Below are positions 9,098-17,961 of a stretch of DNA of 64,000 bases, in pieces. Both the position numbers and the translations under genes were made by a program. The notes under the pieces are model-generated. The model saw only the letters and a list, made by a program, of their open reading frames with translations. It searched no databases and was not told the DNA's origin. The DNA comes from CAINDI01 sp037127585 (GTDB lineage Bacteria > Verrucomicrobiota > Verrucomicrobiia > Palsa-1439): positions 1 to 64,000 of the forward strand of contig JBAXYB010000001.1 of NCBI GenBank assembly GCA_037127585.1, written 5' to 3'. Position 1 is the first letter of the stretch. Each line of letters starts with the position of its first letter.

Positions 9098-10369
9098 ATG
9101 AAGATTGAACTCGCCTATGGGTCGGGCACGCTGTCCGTTGAATTGCCCGAGGCTTGCACCACGGTTATCGAACCCGGCCATGCTACCGCATTGTTGGATG
9201 AGCGGGCAGCGGTGATCAACGCCCTGGACCATCCGATCGCGGCGAAGCCGCTGAAGACATGGATCAAACCGGGGGCCAAGGTCTGTATTACCTTCAGTGA
9301 TATGACCCGGGCCACCCCGAACGAGCGCATCATCCCGTGGGTGCTGGCCCATCTGTCGCACATCCCCCGGAACGACATCATCCTTGTCAATCAACTGGGA
9401 ACCCATCGCCCCAACACCCGTGCCGAGCTTCAACGAATGCTCACACCCGAAGTTGTGGCCAATTACACTGTCGTCAATCACGAGCCTGAGAACCCGGATG
9501 AACTCGTCCAGGTTGGAACGACGCGCGATGGAACCCCGGCCCTGCTCAACCGACATGTGGTCGGCGCTGATGTGCGGATCATCACTGGATTCATCGAGCC
9601 GCATTTCTTCGCCGGGTTCAGCGGCGGTCCGAAAGGGATCATGCCCGGCACGGCCGGCCTTCAAACGGTAATGAGCAACCACGGCGCCAGAAACATCGGC
9701 AGCCCGCAGGCCACCTTCGGGATCACCCAAGGCAACCCGCTTTGGGAGGAACTCCGTGATATCGCATTGCGGGCGGGCCCGAGCTTTGTTCTCAATGTTA
9801 CCCTCGACGTCCAACGCCGCATTACCGGGGTGTTCGCCGGCGACTTGATTCTGGCGCATCGGGAGGGGTGCGCGTTTGTCCGGCAGACGGCCATGCAGCG
9901 GGTGGACGCGCCATTCGACATCGTGATTACGACGAACAGCGGCTATCCGCTGGATCTGAATCTTTACCAGAGCGTTAAAGGGTTGAGCGCCGGTGCGCGC
10001 ATCGTGAAACCGGGCGGGCTGCTGATTGTGGCCGCCGAATGCCGCGAAGGCGTGCCCGCCGGCAGCCCGTATGACACCCTGTTGCGCAGTGTCTCCGGTC
10101 TGGAGGAATTGCTGGCCAAGATCGAGTCGCCGGGCTTTCGCTATGCCGAACAGTGGCAGACGCAGATCCTGGCGGTGATCCAACGCCAGGTGGAGGTGCA
10201 GGTCTATAGTTCATTGCCGGACGAAACGCTCCGGAACGTTCATCTCACAGCCTGCCACGATATTGCGGCGGCTGTCGGGCAGCGTCTGGCAGCGCTGGGT
10301 CCCGATGCGCGCATTGCCGTGCTGCCGCAAGGCCCGCTAACCATTCCGTATCTTGCCGGGAAATCGTAG
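9098..10369 (+). CDS. larA: LarA-family nickel-dependent racemase (lactate racemase-like)
   Basis: 423 residues. Residues known from Lactobacillus LarA can be placed one for one: D68 and R71 (SDMTR), H103 (GTHRP), H169 (EPHFFAG), K179 (SGGPKG, the lysine that binds the nickel-pincer cofactor), H195 and K294 (QSVKG). LarA interconverts L- and D-lactate; homologs act on other 2-hydroxyacids. The cofactor needs LarB, LarC and LarE, none of which is in the window. Deoxysugar breakdown gives L-lactaldehyde and L-lactate, so a lactate racemase next to fucosidase and RhaM is sensible (inference). It is followed two bases later by an isomerase fragment. Confidence 0.85.
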   Translation: MKIELAYGSGTLSVELPEACTTVIEPGHATALLDERAAVINALDHPIAAKPLKTWIKPGAKVCITFSDMTRATPNERIIPWVLAHLSHIPRNDIILVNQLGTHRPNTRAELQRMLTPEVVANYTVVNHEPENPDELVQVGTTRDGTPALLNRHVVGADVRIITGFIEPHFFAGFSGGPKGIMPGTAGLQTVMSNHGARNIGSPQATFGITQGNPLWEELRDIALRAGPSFVLNVTLDVQRRITGVFAGDLILAHREGCAFVRQTAMQRVDAPFDIVITTNSGYPLDLNLYQSVKGLSAGARIVKPGGLLIVAAECREGVPAGSPYDTLLRSVSGLEELLAKIESPGFRYAEQWQTQILAVIQRQVEVQVYSSLPDETLRNVHLTACHDIAAAVGQRLAALGPDARIAVLPQGPLTIPYLAGKS

Positions 10370-10371
10370 TT

Positions 10372-10866
10372 ATGGACGGGGCATTGACGATGCAGATCTT
10401 CAAGCACATCACCGGCGATCCGGTGCTATTTGCCGATGTGCGGCATTACGAGAAGGAAGACGACGTCTGGTACTTCTCCAACTCCGACACCCACGCCACC
10501 TATTTCGCCGGCAAGTCCAAGAAACCGGCCGAGAACCTCAAGCCCGTCACCTTCTACCCCGAGAGCAGCTACTACCCGGCCGGTGGCGCCAGCGTGCATC
10601 ACTTCGCCGCGCCCGGTCCGGTGACGCTGGCGCGGTTGGCGCGCAAGAACGGCCGGTATTGGCTGGCCATCGTGCCGGCGGAATTCGTCGAGTTCCCCCG
10701 TGAGGTGGCTCTGAAGAAAGGCGCGACGGTTACACCGGAGTGGCCCATTGCGTTCGCGAAGCTGCAATGCCTGGCTGAGAAGTTTCTGGCGACCTTCCCC
10801 TGCAACCACATCCACGGCTGCTACGGCGATTGGGTCAACGAACTCCTTCAAGTTGCTGGGGATTGA
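10372..10866 (+). pseudogene. L-fucose/L-arabinose isomerase-like C-terminal fragment
   Basis: 164 residues matching only the last third of FucI-type sugar isomerases: the opening MDGALTMQIFKHITGDPVLF corresponds to the internal active-site segment of the full protein (about 490 residues), and CNHIHGCYGDWVNELL is the typical C-terminal end. The two N-terminal domains are missing, and the coding part starts two bases after the larA stop. It looks like a deletion remnant that joined larA to the isomerase tail. A stand-alone translated domain cannot be excluded because the frame is clean. Confidence 0.6.
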
Positions 10867-10943
10867 AGCGAAGCTAATGTGAAACAAAGGCTGGACACCG
10901 GAAAAGTTCTCTGCGATATAATCTGCAAACCCGTTATTGAAAA

Positions 10944-13454
10944 ATGAACACTCGAATTGTTGATCTATCCAAGTATTTGAACTGGTCGGATCGTGGACGA
11001 AAAGATTCATACAGCGAACAGGTGCGCCGGCGGGTGGGCTGGTATCCTGTGGGACGACAGACGGCTTGGGGCATCCCTTTTGCTCTTGCCGGCAAGCGTG
11101 GCCGACGTCTGCTCTCTGTGGCCAAGGACGAAAGCGAGATCACTGTTCCGCTGCAAGGAACGGCCACCTACCTTTGCTTTCTGCATGAATGGATTCAGTC
11201 AATAGAGTCCGCGCGGCCACAGGACCCGCACGAAGGCCTGGTCGTGGGTGAATACGAACTGCAATACCGGGACGGGACCCGGCATGTCCAATTGATCCGT
11301 GCGCGGTTTGAAGTCGGTATCCATGAAGCCGAAAGCCCGGGGCCCTCGTGGCTGGCCGTGCCTTGGGACATGTGGCAGTCTGGGGATGAGACCGTCGCAC
11401 CGGAGAATCTCCAGCATTTTGAAATCAGGGGTGGGCTGCGGAACCGCAATCCCAACGGGCCGCTACTCTATGCCATGCCCAACCCGCACCCTGGAAAGCC
11501 GCTGCAGTCGCTCACCCTTCGCGGGCTGAGCGAATCCTATTTGCTGGTGGCAGCGCTGACGCTTTACCGGGGGACGGCCCATCCGTTGACCCATTTGCCG
11601 CGTCGGGCGTACCGGGTGAAAGTCGCCGGCGCTCCGGCCCAAGTGATTCAGGCCGAGGCGGATCTCGGTGTGGTGGCACGGATCGAGACCGCCAATGCGC
11701 CGCGCACCAAAGAATGGCTGAACAAGCCCGGCGTCAGCGAGCCGATGGATGGAGGCGAAAAAATACTGCACCTGACGGGCGCGGCGGATGCCACAGTCAC
11801 CGTGGGGCTGGAGCAGGACGGCAAGGTGAGAACGCACGCTTTCAATCTGGGCGAGGCCTTCCGCGAGGGGCGCAGTGTTTCAGGGACGGCCAGTCTCGAA
11901 ATCCTCGATCAACAGCGACAATGGATGCAGGTGCGCGTGATCGACTCCTCCACCGGGAAACCCACGCCGGTGCGGATTCACATTTCAGGTCCGCGTGGCA
12001 ACTACATTGCCCCTTACGGCCATCATGATGAAATCAGGCACAACAGTTACGGCGCTGATATCCTCACCGGCGGGCGCGGTCATGCCTATGTCAATGGCGA
12101 TTTCACAACGGACCTGCCGGTGGGCGATCTCTATGTGGAGGTCAGCAAAGGTTTCGAGTATGAGCCGAAACGCTGCAAGGTCACCATCCGTCCCGGGCAA
12201 AAGGAGCTCGACCTGCGCATTGATCGCTGGACCAATCTGCGGAAACAAGGCTGGGTCACGGCGGACACCCACGTGCATTACCTCAGCCCGCACACGGCGT
12301 GGCTGGAGGGACAGGCCGAGGGGATCAACGTCATCAACCTGCTGGCCTCGCAGTGGGGCCGGATGTTTTCCAATGTCGGCGATCTCACCGGCCGGCCCGG
12401 CGTGGTGGAAAATGACACGATCGTTTTCGTCGGCACGGAAAACCGCAATCACATGCTGGGCCACATGTCGATGCTGGGCACGAAGGGGCCGCAGCCGGTC
12501 TATCCCATGTGTGGCGGTGGGCCGGCCGAGGCGTGGCTGGGCGACCCCGACGTGCGGCTGCTCGCGGACTGGGCGCGGGAGAATCGCGCCAAAGGCGGCG
12601 TGGTCATCCGTCCGCATTTCCCGGAATGTGGACACACGGAAGATCCTCTGCCGATCCTGCAGGGATTGGTGGATGCCGTCGAACTCCCCATCCAATGGGA
12701 GTTTCCGTATCAGGAGTGGTACCGGTATCTCAACTGCGGCTATCGCCTGGCCGTGTGCGGCGGGACCGACAAGATGGGACCGCAGACGGCACTGGGCTGG
12801 CAGCGGACCTACGCCCGGTTGGATCCCAACCGGCCCTTCACCTACGATGCCTGGGCCGCCGCAGTAAAAAAAGGTCGGACCTTCTCCAGCAACGGCCCGC
12901 TCATCGACATGACCGTCGATGGCCAGAACGTCGGCGAGGCGATTGCCATGACGGCCCGTGGCGGCTCCGTCGAGGTGCGGGCTTGGGCGGAAGGCTTCGT
13001 GCCGCTCTGCGCCCTGGAGATCTTGTCCAACGGCAAAGTCATCGCGCAGACCACCAGCCGCCGCGGCCAGCGGCGGCTCGAACTCAAAGAGCGCGTGCCG
13101 ATCACCGGCAGCGGCTGGCTCGCCGCGCGTTGCCGCGGACAACGCAAGCCGCCGCAATCCTGGCAATTCGTCTTCCCTGTGGCCCACACTTCACCGGTTT
13201 ACATCACCTGCGGCGATCGGCGGGCGTTTGATGGTCCGGCGATGGAGCATATGCTGGCGTTGGTTTCCGGTGGAATCGAGTACATGCAGACCATCGCCAC
13301 CTGCTTCGATGAGGCAACCCGCAAGCGCATGGTCAAACAGCTGCAGGAAGCGCAAAATGATTTGAAATGCCGCCTCGTTGTGGAAGGCGGTCATACGCAC
13401 CATCACGGGGACGGCGTTTATCACACCCATGGGCACGGCGGGCTGAATCTATAA
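10944..13454 (+). CDS. CehA/McbA-type (PHP-like) metallohydrolase, large
   Basis: 836 residues. The first 430 or so carry beta-rich regions of unknown role. A PHP-like metal-dependent hydrolase domain follows, beginning at GWVTADTHVHYLS with the metal-binding pair H443 and H445, continuing through the EGINVINLLASQWG segment and GGVVIRPHFPECGH to CGGTDKMGP. CehA/McbA relatives hydrolyse carbamates or phosphate esters; the substrate here is unknown. The C-terminal tail is very His-rich (HTHHHGDGVYHTHGHGG) and could bind zinc or nickel. No signal peptide is seen. A poor match to the half-operator (GCAAACCCGTTATTGA) lies just upstream. Confidence 0.75.
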   Translation: MNTRIVDLSKYLNWSDRGRKDSYSEQVRRRVGWYPVGRQTAWGIPFALAGKRGRRLLSVAKDESEITVPLQGTATYLCFLHEWIQSIESARPQDPHEGLVVGEYELQYRDGTRHVQLIRARFEVGIHEAESPGPSWLAVPWDMWQSGDETVAPENLQHFEIRGGLRNRNPNGPLLYAMPNPHPGKPLQSLTLRGLSESYLLVAALTLYRGTAHPLTHLPRRAYRVKVAGAPAQVIQAEADLGVVARIETANAPRTKEWLNKPGVSEPMDGGEKILHLTGAADATVTVGLEQDGKVRTHAFNLGEAFREGRSVSGTASLEILDQQRQWMQVRVIDSSTGKPTPVRIHISGPRGNYIAPYGHHDEIRHNSYGADILTGGRGHAYVNGDFTTDLPVGDLYVEVSKGFEYEPKRCKVTIRPGQKELDLRIDRWTNLRKQGWVTADTHVHYLSPHTAWLEGQAEGINVINLLASQWGRMFSNVGDLTGRPGVVENDTIVFVGTENRNHMLGHMSMLGTKGPQPVYPMCGGGPAEAWLGDPDVRLLADWARENRAKGGVVIRPHFPECGHTEDPLPILQGLVDAVELPIQWEFPYQEWYRYLNCGYRLAVCGGTDKMGPQTALGWQRTYARLDPNRPFTYDAWAAAVKKGRTFSSNGPLIDMTVDGQNVGEAIAMTARGGSVEVRAWAEGFVPLCALEILSNGKVIAQTTSRRGQRRLELKERVPITGSGWLAARCRGQRKPPQSWQFVFPVAHTSPVYITCGDRRAFDGPAMEHMLALVSGGIEYMQTIATCFDEATRKRMVKQLQEAQNDLKCRLVVEGGHTHHHGDGVYHTHGHGGLNL

Positions 13455-13559
13455 TAATGTAACTTGCCGCTTGGGAACCGGAGCCGATTCACTGGGAACG
13501 CTCGACCGAGATTGGGAAACGAACATCCCATGGTGGGCATTCAAAATTCGAGTTGGGCC

Positions 13560-14338
13560 ATGAGAAAACTTCTTCAGTGGAACGGGGTGGTCTTGTGGTT
13601 AAGCTTGGCGAGTGTGGCGCAGGCGAACCTGAAGATTTATTATCTGCGTCACGCCGAAGCCGGTCACAATGTGGTCGCGAAATTTGTCGCAAGCGGGATC
13701 CCGACGAATGAGTGGCCGGTTTGGGTCGGCCACACCGACATGTTCACGCCGGAGGGCGAAGCGCAGGTGCGCGGCGTGACCACCAATCTGCTGGCGTACA
13801 AGTTCGATTTCATCGCCGTCAGTCCGACGTGGCGGACCCGGCAAACGATCTTCCCATACTTGCAGGCCACCGGGCGCACGGCGGAGATCTGACCGGAACT
13901 GACGGAAGTCAGCGGCGGCAAAAGCAATGATTGGTTCAACGCGGCGTCGGTCACGCCGGAGTTGGTGACCGGCCAGGTCCCCCTCTGCGGGTGCTGCGAG
14001 AGGAACGAAGGTGCTTCAAGCTTCGGTCGGATCGAACAGGCGGTTGCGAGTTGGCGGCGACCAATGCGGCGCAGGTGGCCGGCTTGGCAAAAAAGACTTT
14101 GGATTTGCTGTGCGCCCGTTTCGGCCGGCGGGACGCGACGGTGTTGCTGGTCGGGCACGGCGCTGCCGGGGTGGCGCTGATTCGCTATCTGACCCGTCAG
14201 CCGGCGTGGTTCGAGACCTGGCCAGATAACGCCGCGCTCTGGATGGCGACCGAGAAACCGGATGGGGCATTTGAGTTGCGAGTGCTGAACGGGGCGCCGT
14301 ATCCCACTACTCAACCCTGTGGAGGAGACAAACGATAG
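13560..14338 (+). pseudogene. Histidine phosphatase-family protein, broken copy
   Basis: A degraded paralog of the intact gene at 50067-50816. The start MRKLLQWNGVVLWLSL is a signal peptide and is followed by the same YYLRHAEAGHNVVAKF phosphohistidine motif. At 13890-13892 the frame meets TGA exactly where the paralog has TGG (Trp). After about 13975 the similarity moves to another frame (CFKLRSDRTGGCELAATNAAQV to the end at 14338), so there is also a frameshift. The second catalytic His (LLVGHGAAG) survives only in the shifted frame. The break is real at the sequence level and no product with both histidines can be made. Confidence 0.85.
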
Positions 14339-14534
14339 CGGGCACCCGTTGTCGCAACATAGATCATCGCCCGCTCGCCGTTCGGTTCGGATGGCGGGAA
14401 CGTCATCGACTTCGGGGGGCATGACGGCAACGCCATCCCTGCCCACAACATGGCATGGATCTTCAGTACGTCTTTGGAGAACGCCTTGCAGAGAGAGCAG
14501 CCCGACCCAGGGTGCGCGATGAAGAATGGCAGTC

Positions 14535-16055
14535 TTATCGGTCAGATGAGTTTCTGGTTGTGCCGGGAACAGCCATCTTGGCCGCCGCTTCCGCCCGGCG
14601 TTTTTCCAGACGGGCGCGCACATCATTCATGAATTCCTCGGTAACCGGGATTTTGAACGCAATGAAAAATGTCACCCCGGTGGTGATGATCAGCGGAGTG
14701 AATGCCCACCACAGCATTCTCGTGAGCACTGCCGGCGATTGTTGTGGCAGGTCGGCGTCGAAGCCGATGAGTGAAAGCACCCACATGCTGACCAGCATGG
14801 CGATCGAAGTCTCCCACTTGCTGATACAGGACTGCACCGACGCGAACAGCCCCTCCCGGCGTTCCCCCGAAGACAATTCATCGATATCGCAGATGTCAGG
14901 CATAATGGATGATCCAAACATGCCCGCAAGCATGTTTGGAAACATAAAGGCGAAGCCGGTGAAGACCAGCAGATAGATTCGGCCGGGAATCGTGATGAAC
15001 GGGAGCAGGATGGCATACAGAAAACTGATGCCGGAGCAGAGGACGATCCCCCACCGTTTGCCAATGTGCCGGGTCAGAGGTTTGGCCAGGGGCCACATCG
15101 TGAAGGCGCCCACGGCACCGAGGATGCCCCCCAGACCCTGTTGCGCCGCCAGGAACAACGACTTGTTTCCACCACAGACGTAGTAGATACCGATGTAGCC
15201 GGCAAAGGCACTGTACAACCCCAGGCCCCGGATGATTTGCATCAACAAGATCAGAGCAAATGGGCGGCATTTCAGGGTGGTGAGGCAGGCCTGCCAAAGG
15301 CTGACGTGCGTGCGGTTGGCGTTGACAAAACGTTCGCGACAGAAGAAGACCGGGATGAAACCGCAAATCAGAATCATGACCGCCGAAAAAACCGAAAGGA
15401 TGCGAATCCCATTGATCTCGCCACCCACCGACGGTATCGCCAGCGTCCATTCCCACCCGGCAAACTTCAAAGGCCAATGGATCCCATTGCCCAACTGAAC
15501 GGCGGTCCAGTAGTAATAACCGCCACCAATGGACATGATCGCGGCGTAAACACCGAGAATGGCAAACACCCGGGAACGGTCATTGTAGTCGTCTGACAAT
15601 TCATAGCCTAACGCCTGATGCGCCATGGTGTAAGTGCCCCACGTGGAGAATAACAGGGTCGCGCCGACCGTCAGCCATGCGCACTGCATCCACTGGGGCC
15701 AGGCGGTCGATGGCATCCAGATGGCCACCACCAGAAAGGCTCCGAGGATGGTCGTCATAAAGAGGAACGGACGTCGGCGCCCCCATTTAGTATGGGTAAT
15801 GTCCGACAGGTGTCCGAGAATGGGATCAATCAAACCGTCGACGAGCCGGGGGAAAAACAGGGCGATACCAACCAGTCGCGGATCCAGTTTGAAGCCCGTG
15901 GTGTAGACGAGCATGATGGTCGCGAACTGGGTGTACATCCAGTAGTTCGCGCCGGCCCCCATGGCCCACTTGTGCATGTCCCAGGAACTGGCGGAATACG
16001 ACTTTGGCGCCGGGGGCACCCCGGAATCGGTTGTGATCGTCGGTGTGTGGCTCAT
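14535..16055 (-). CDS. GPH-family (MelB-like) sugar:cation symporter
   Basis: 506 residues with about 12 hydrophobic segments. The GPH signature is seen early: PRLVDGLIDPILGHLSD followed by KWGRRRPF, the cation-binding/loop 2-3 motif of MelB relatives, and later GYELSDDYNDRSR. The family imports glycosides, pentosides and hexuronides with Na+ or H+. The frame extends 17 codons upstream, but ATG 16055 is preceded by GGGGA at suitable spacing and begins MSHTPT. It is transcribed away from the secreted protein at 16427; the shared intergenic region holds the 16314 palindrome. Confidence 0.9.
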   Translation of the reverse strand: MSHTPTITTDSGVPPAPKSYSASSWDMHKWAMGAGANYWMYTQFATIMLVYTTGFKLDPRLVGIALFFPRLVDGLIDPILGHLSDITHTKWGRRRPFLFMTTILGAFLVVAIWMPSTAWPQWMQCAWLTVGATLLFSTWGTYTMAHQALGYELSDDYNDRSRVFAILGVYAAIMSIGGGYYYWTAVQLGNGIHWPLKFAGWEWTLAIPSVGGEINGIRILSVFSAVMILICGFIPVFFCRERFVNANRTHVSLWQACLTTLKCRPFALILLMQIIRGLGLYSAFAGYIGIYYVCGGNKSLFLAAQQGLGGILGAVGAFTMWPLAKPLTRHIGKRWGIVLCSGISFLYAILLPFITIPGRIYLLVFTGFAFMFPNMLAGMFGSSIMPDICDIDELSSGERREGLFASVQSCISKWETSIAMLVSMWVLSLIGFDADLPQQSPAVLTRMLWWAFTPLIITTGVTFFIAFKIPVTEEFMNDVRARLEKRRAEAAAKMAVPGTTRNSSDR

Positions 16056-16313
16056 CAGTTTCCCCGGTTGGGACACTTTCGGCCCGCGGGCGTGCAGGAC
16101 GACCACCGACTCGGCCAGGCTGATGATGACGCACGGTTTCCTCGCGAATGGCGAGAAAAGCTCCCCCAGGCAAGATTTTCGCAGGGAAGCTCTTCACTGC
16201 CGAGAGGTCGGGCTATGCAACGACGACGCACAGTGTTTTTCACTACACGCGGAGTCCAAGGCGCGTCAAACACATATTCTGGTCAGTGTTGAATTTTTTC
16301 CTTGCTGATGTCG

Positions 16314-16325
16314 TCAAACGTTTGA
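16314..16325. promoter_or_regulatory. Perfect palindrome TCAAACGTTTGA, likely LacI-type operator
   Basis: The 12-base palindrome has the central CG typical of LacI/GalR-family operators. It lies between the divergent symporter (start 16055) and secreted-protein (start 16427) genes. The identical 12-mer occurs at 26001-26012. A further half-match GTCAAAC is at 16265-16271. Confidence 0.65.
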
Positions 16326-16426
16326 TATCATCAGTCAAATAGAACCCACCATTCTGGTGATGATTCGCAGAGGGAAGAAGTCTGGAAATGTCGAGGAAAC
16401 TTTTTCGAGGAAAGAAAGGAACCACC

Positions 16427-17722
16427 ATGAAACGCATCCGTGCCGTCACTGCCTTGCTCCTGCAGCCTTTATTTTGTCTGACGCTAGTCGCGGCCCCCTT
16501 GGTCGCCGCTGAGGAGAACAAGGCCCCGACCTCGCTGAACGCCGGCGCCGCCGGCAATCCCTACCAGCGCTGGAGCCGGGGTCCCAGCCGGGCCAAGGAT
16601 TTCTTTCCCATCACGGTCTGGGGAGGGCGGCCGGAAAACGCCGCCCGCTTCAAGGCGGCCGGTATCAATATGATTGTCGACCTGTATGCCGGGCCGACTG
16701 AAAAACAACTGGAGATCATTCGCAAGGCTGGTATGCCGGTGATCTGCAAGATGAACGAAGTCGGATTGAAAAACATCGATGAACCGCTCATTGTCGGCTG
16801 GTTGCATGACGACGAGCCGGATATGCCGAAGAAGTTCAAACAATTCTGGGGCGGGGATGAGGAACGCCTCAAGGCGGCCTGGCCGGATGTCTACAAACCT
16901 GCAAGCAACAAGGACGGCTATCCCATTCCCCCGTCGTTCATCATCCGCGATTACGAGGCGATCAAAGCCAAGGATCCCACGCGCCCGGTGTTGGTCTGCT
17001 TGACCTGTGGCGTTGTCTATACCAACTGGGTTGGTCGCGGCATCCGCCGCAGAAAAGTGGAGGATTATCCCGAGTACATCAAGGGTTGTGACATTGCCCA
17101 TTTCGACATCTACCCCTTCAACTCGCCTTCCAATGAACCGGAGGTCTATTGCAAACCTTGGATGACGGCCGACGGAGTGACCCGCATGCGCGAGTATACC
17201 AAGGACAAAAAGGTCATCTGGAATGCCATGGAATGCACGACGATGCACCTCTCCGCAAACAATGATTACAAGCTCCGGCCGCGCGATGTGCGGGCCGAGG
17301 TTTGGATGAGCCTGATCCGCGGCAGCATGGGCATCGACTATTTTATCGCCATATTCAAACCCGTCAATTATCAGGGCCTGCTTAGTGACTCCGAGATGCT
17401 TGACGGTGTGACCACCATCAATAAGCAGGTCCACGACCGGGCCACCTGGCTGAACACCCCGAACTCGGCCACGCCGGCGACGGTGACCAGCTCCAACGCG
17501 GAAGTCCCGGTGGAGTCGATGACCAAGGCAGACGGTGCGGTGGTGAATGTGTACGCGGTGGCGATGCGCAAGGGCGACACCCAGGCAACGTTTACCGTGC
17601 CGGGCAAGACGACCGGGACCGTGACGGTGCTCTTCGAGGACCGGACCATTCCCCTGAAAGCCGGCCGTTTCGAAGACGCTTTCAGCGACTGGGACGTCCA
17701 CCTCTATGAGATCCGTCCGTAA
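16427..17722 (+). CDS. Secreted protein with glycoside-hydrolase-like barrel
   Basis: 431 residues from ATG 16427, chosen because AAAGGAA precedes it and a signal peptide begins there (KR, a hydrophobic run, then APLVAAEE). The mature part looks like an alpha/beta barrel: FFPITVWGGRPENAARFKAAG, then GWLHDDEPDMP (a D-D-E-P signature seen in GH42-like and uncharacterised barrels), CDIAHFDIYPF, VIWNAMECTT and a C-terminal beta domain. The Glu residues at DDEP and AMECT are candidates for catalysis. The exact GH family is not recognised. It is divergent from the sugar symporter and probably co-regulated through the palindrome between them. Confidence 0.65.
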   Translation: MKRIRAVTALLLQPLFCLTLVAAPLVAAEENKAPTSLNAGAAGNPYQRWSRGPSRAKDFFPITVWGGRPENAARFKAAGINMIVDLYAGPTEKQLEIIRKAGMPVICKMNEVGLKNIDEPLIVGWLHDDEPDMPKKFKQFWGGDEERLKAAWPDVYKPASNKDGYPIPPSFIIRDYEAIKAKDPTRPVLVCLTCGVVYTNWVGRGIRRRKVEDYPEYIKGCDIAHFDIYPFNSPSNEPEVYCKPWMTADGVTRMREYTKDKKVIWNAMECTTMHLSANNDYKLRPRDVRAEVWMSLIRGSMGIDYFIAIFKPVNYQGLLSDSEMLDGVTTINKQVHDRATWLNTPNSATPATVTSSNAEVPVESMTKADGAVVNVYAVAMRKGDTQATFTVPGKTTGTVTVLFEDRTIPLKAGRFEDAFSDWDVHLYEIRP

Positions 17723-17728
17723 TCGAGT

Positions 17729-17899
17729 ATGGCGACCGAGACCACCCCACTCGAAGCACTTCAGGCGACAACGCCTGAACTGGAGGTGTATTACGCCAAC
17801 CGACCGCGGGCCTGGCGAGAATCAAATCAACTGACTGCGATGGCCGACGGAGTCAATGTCATTGTGGCTGCTTTGGTTGTCGGGACCGACACCCAATGA
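17729..17899 (+). CDS. Small hypothetical ORF
   Basis: A 56-codon frame (MATETTPLEALQATTPELEV and on) starts seven bases after the preceding stop, but there is no clear ribosome site and no recognisable domain. It may be chance or the tail of a lost gene. Confidence 0.2.
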   Translation: MATETTPLEALQATTPELEVYYANRPRAWRESNQLTAMADGVNVIVAALVVGTDTQ

Positions 17900-17961
17900 G
17901 CCATCGACCAGCGGGATGAATGCATAGCGGCAGCAATCTAAAGAAAGAAGGGATGATCACG

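Noticed and set aside
7807..9099. 430-codon minus-strand frame opposite the UroD-family gene
   Set aside because: Antisense shadow; the plus-strand protein is well supported.
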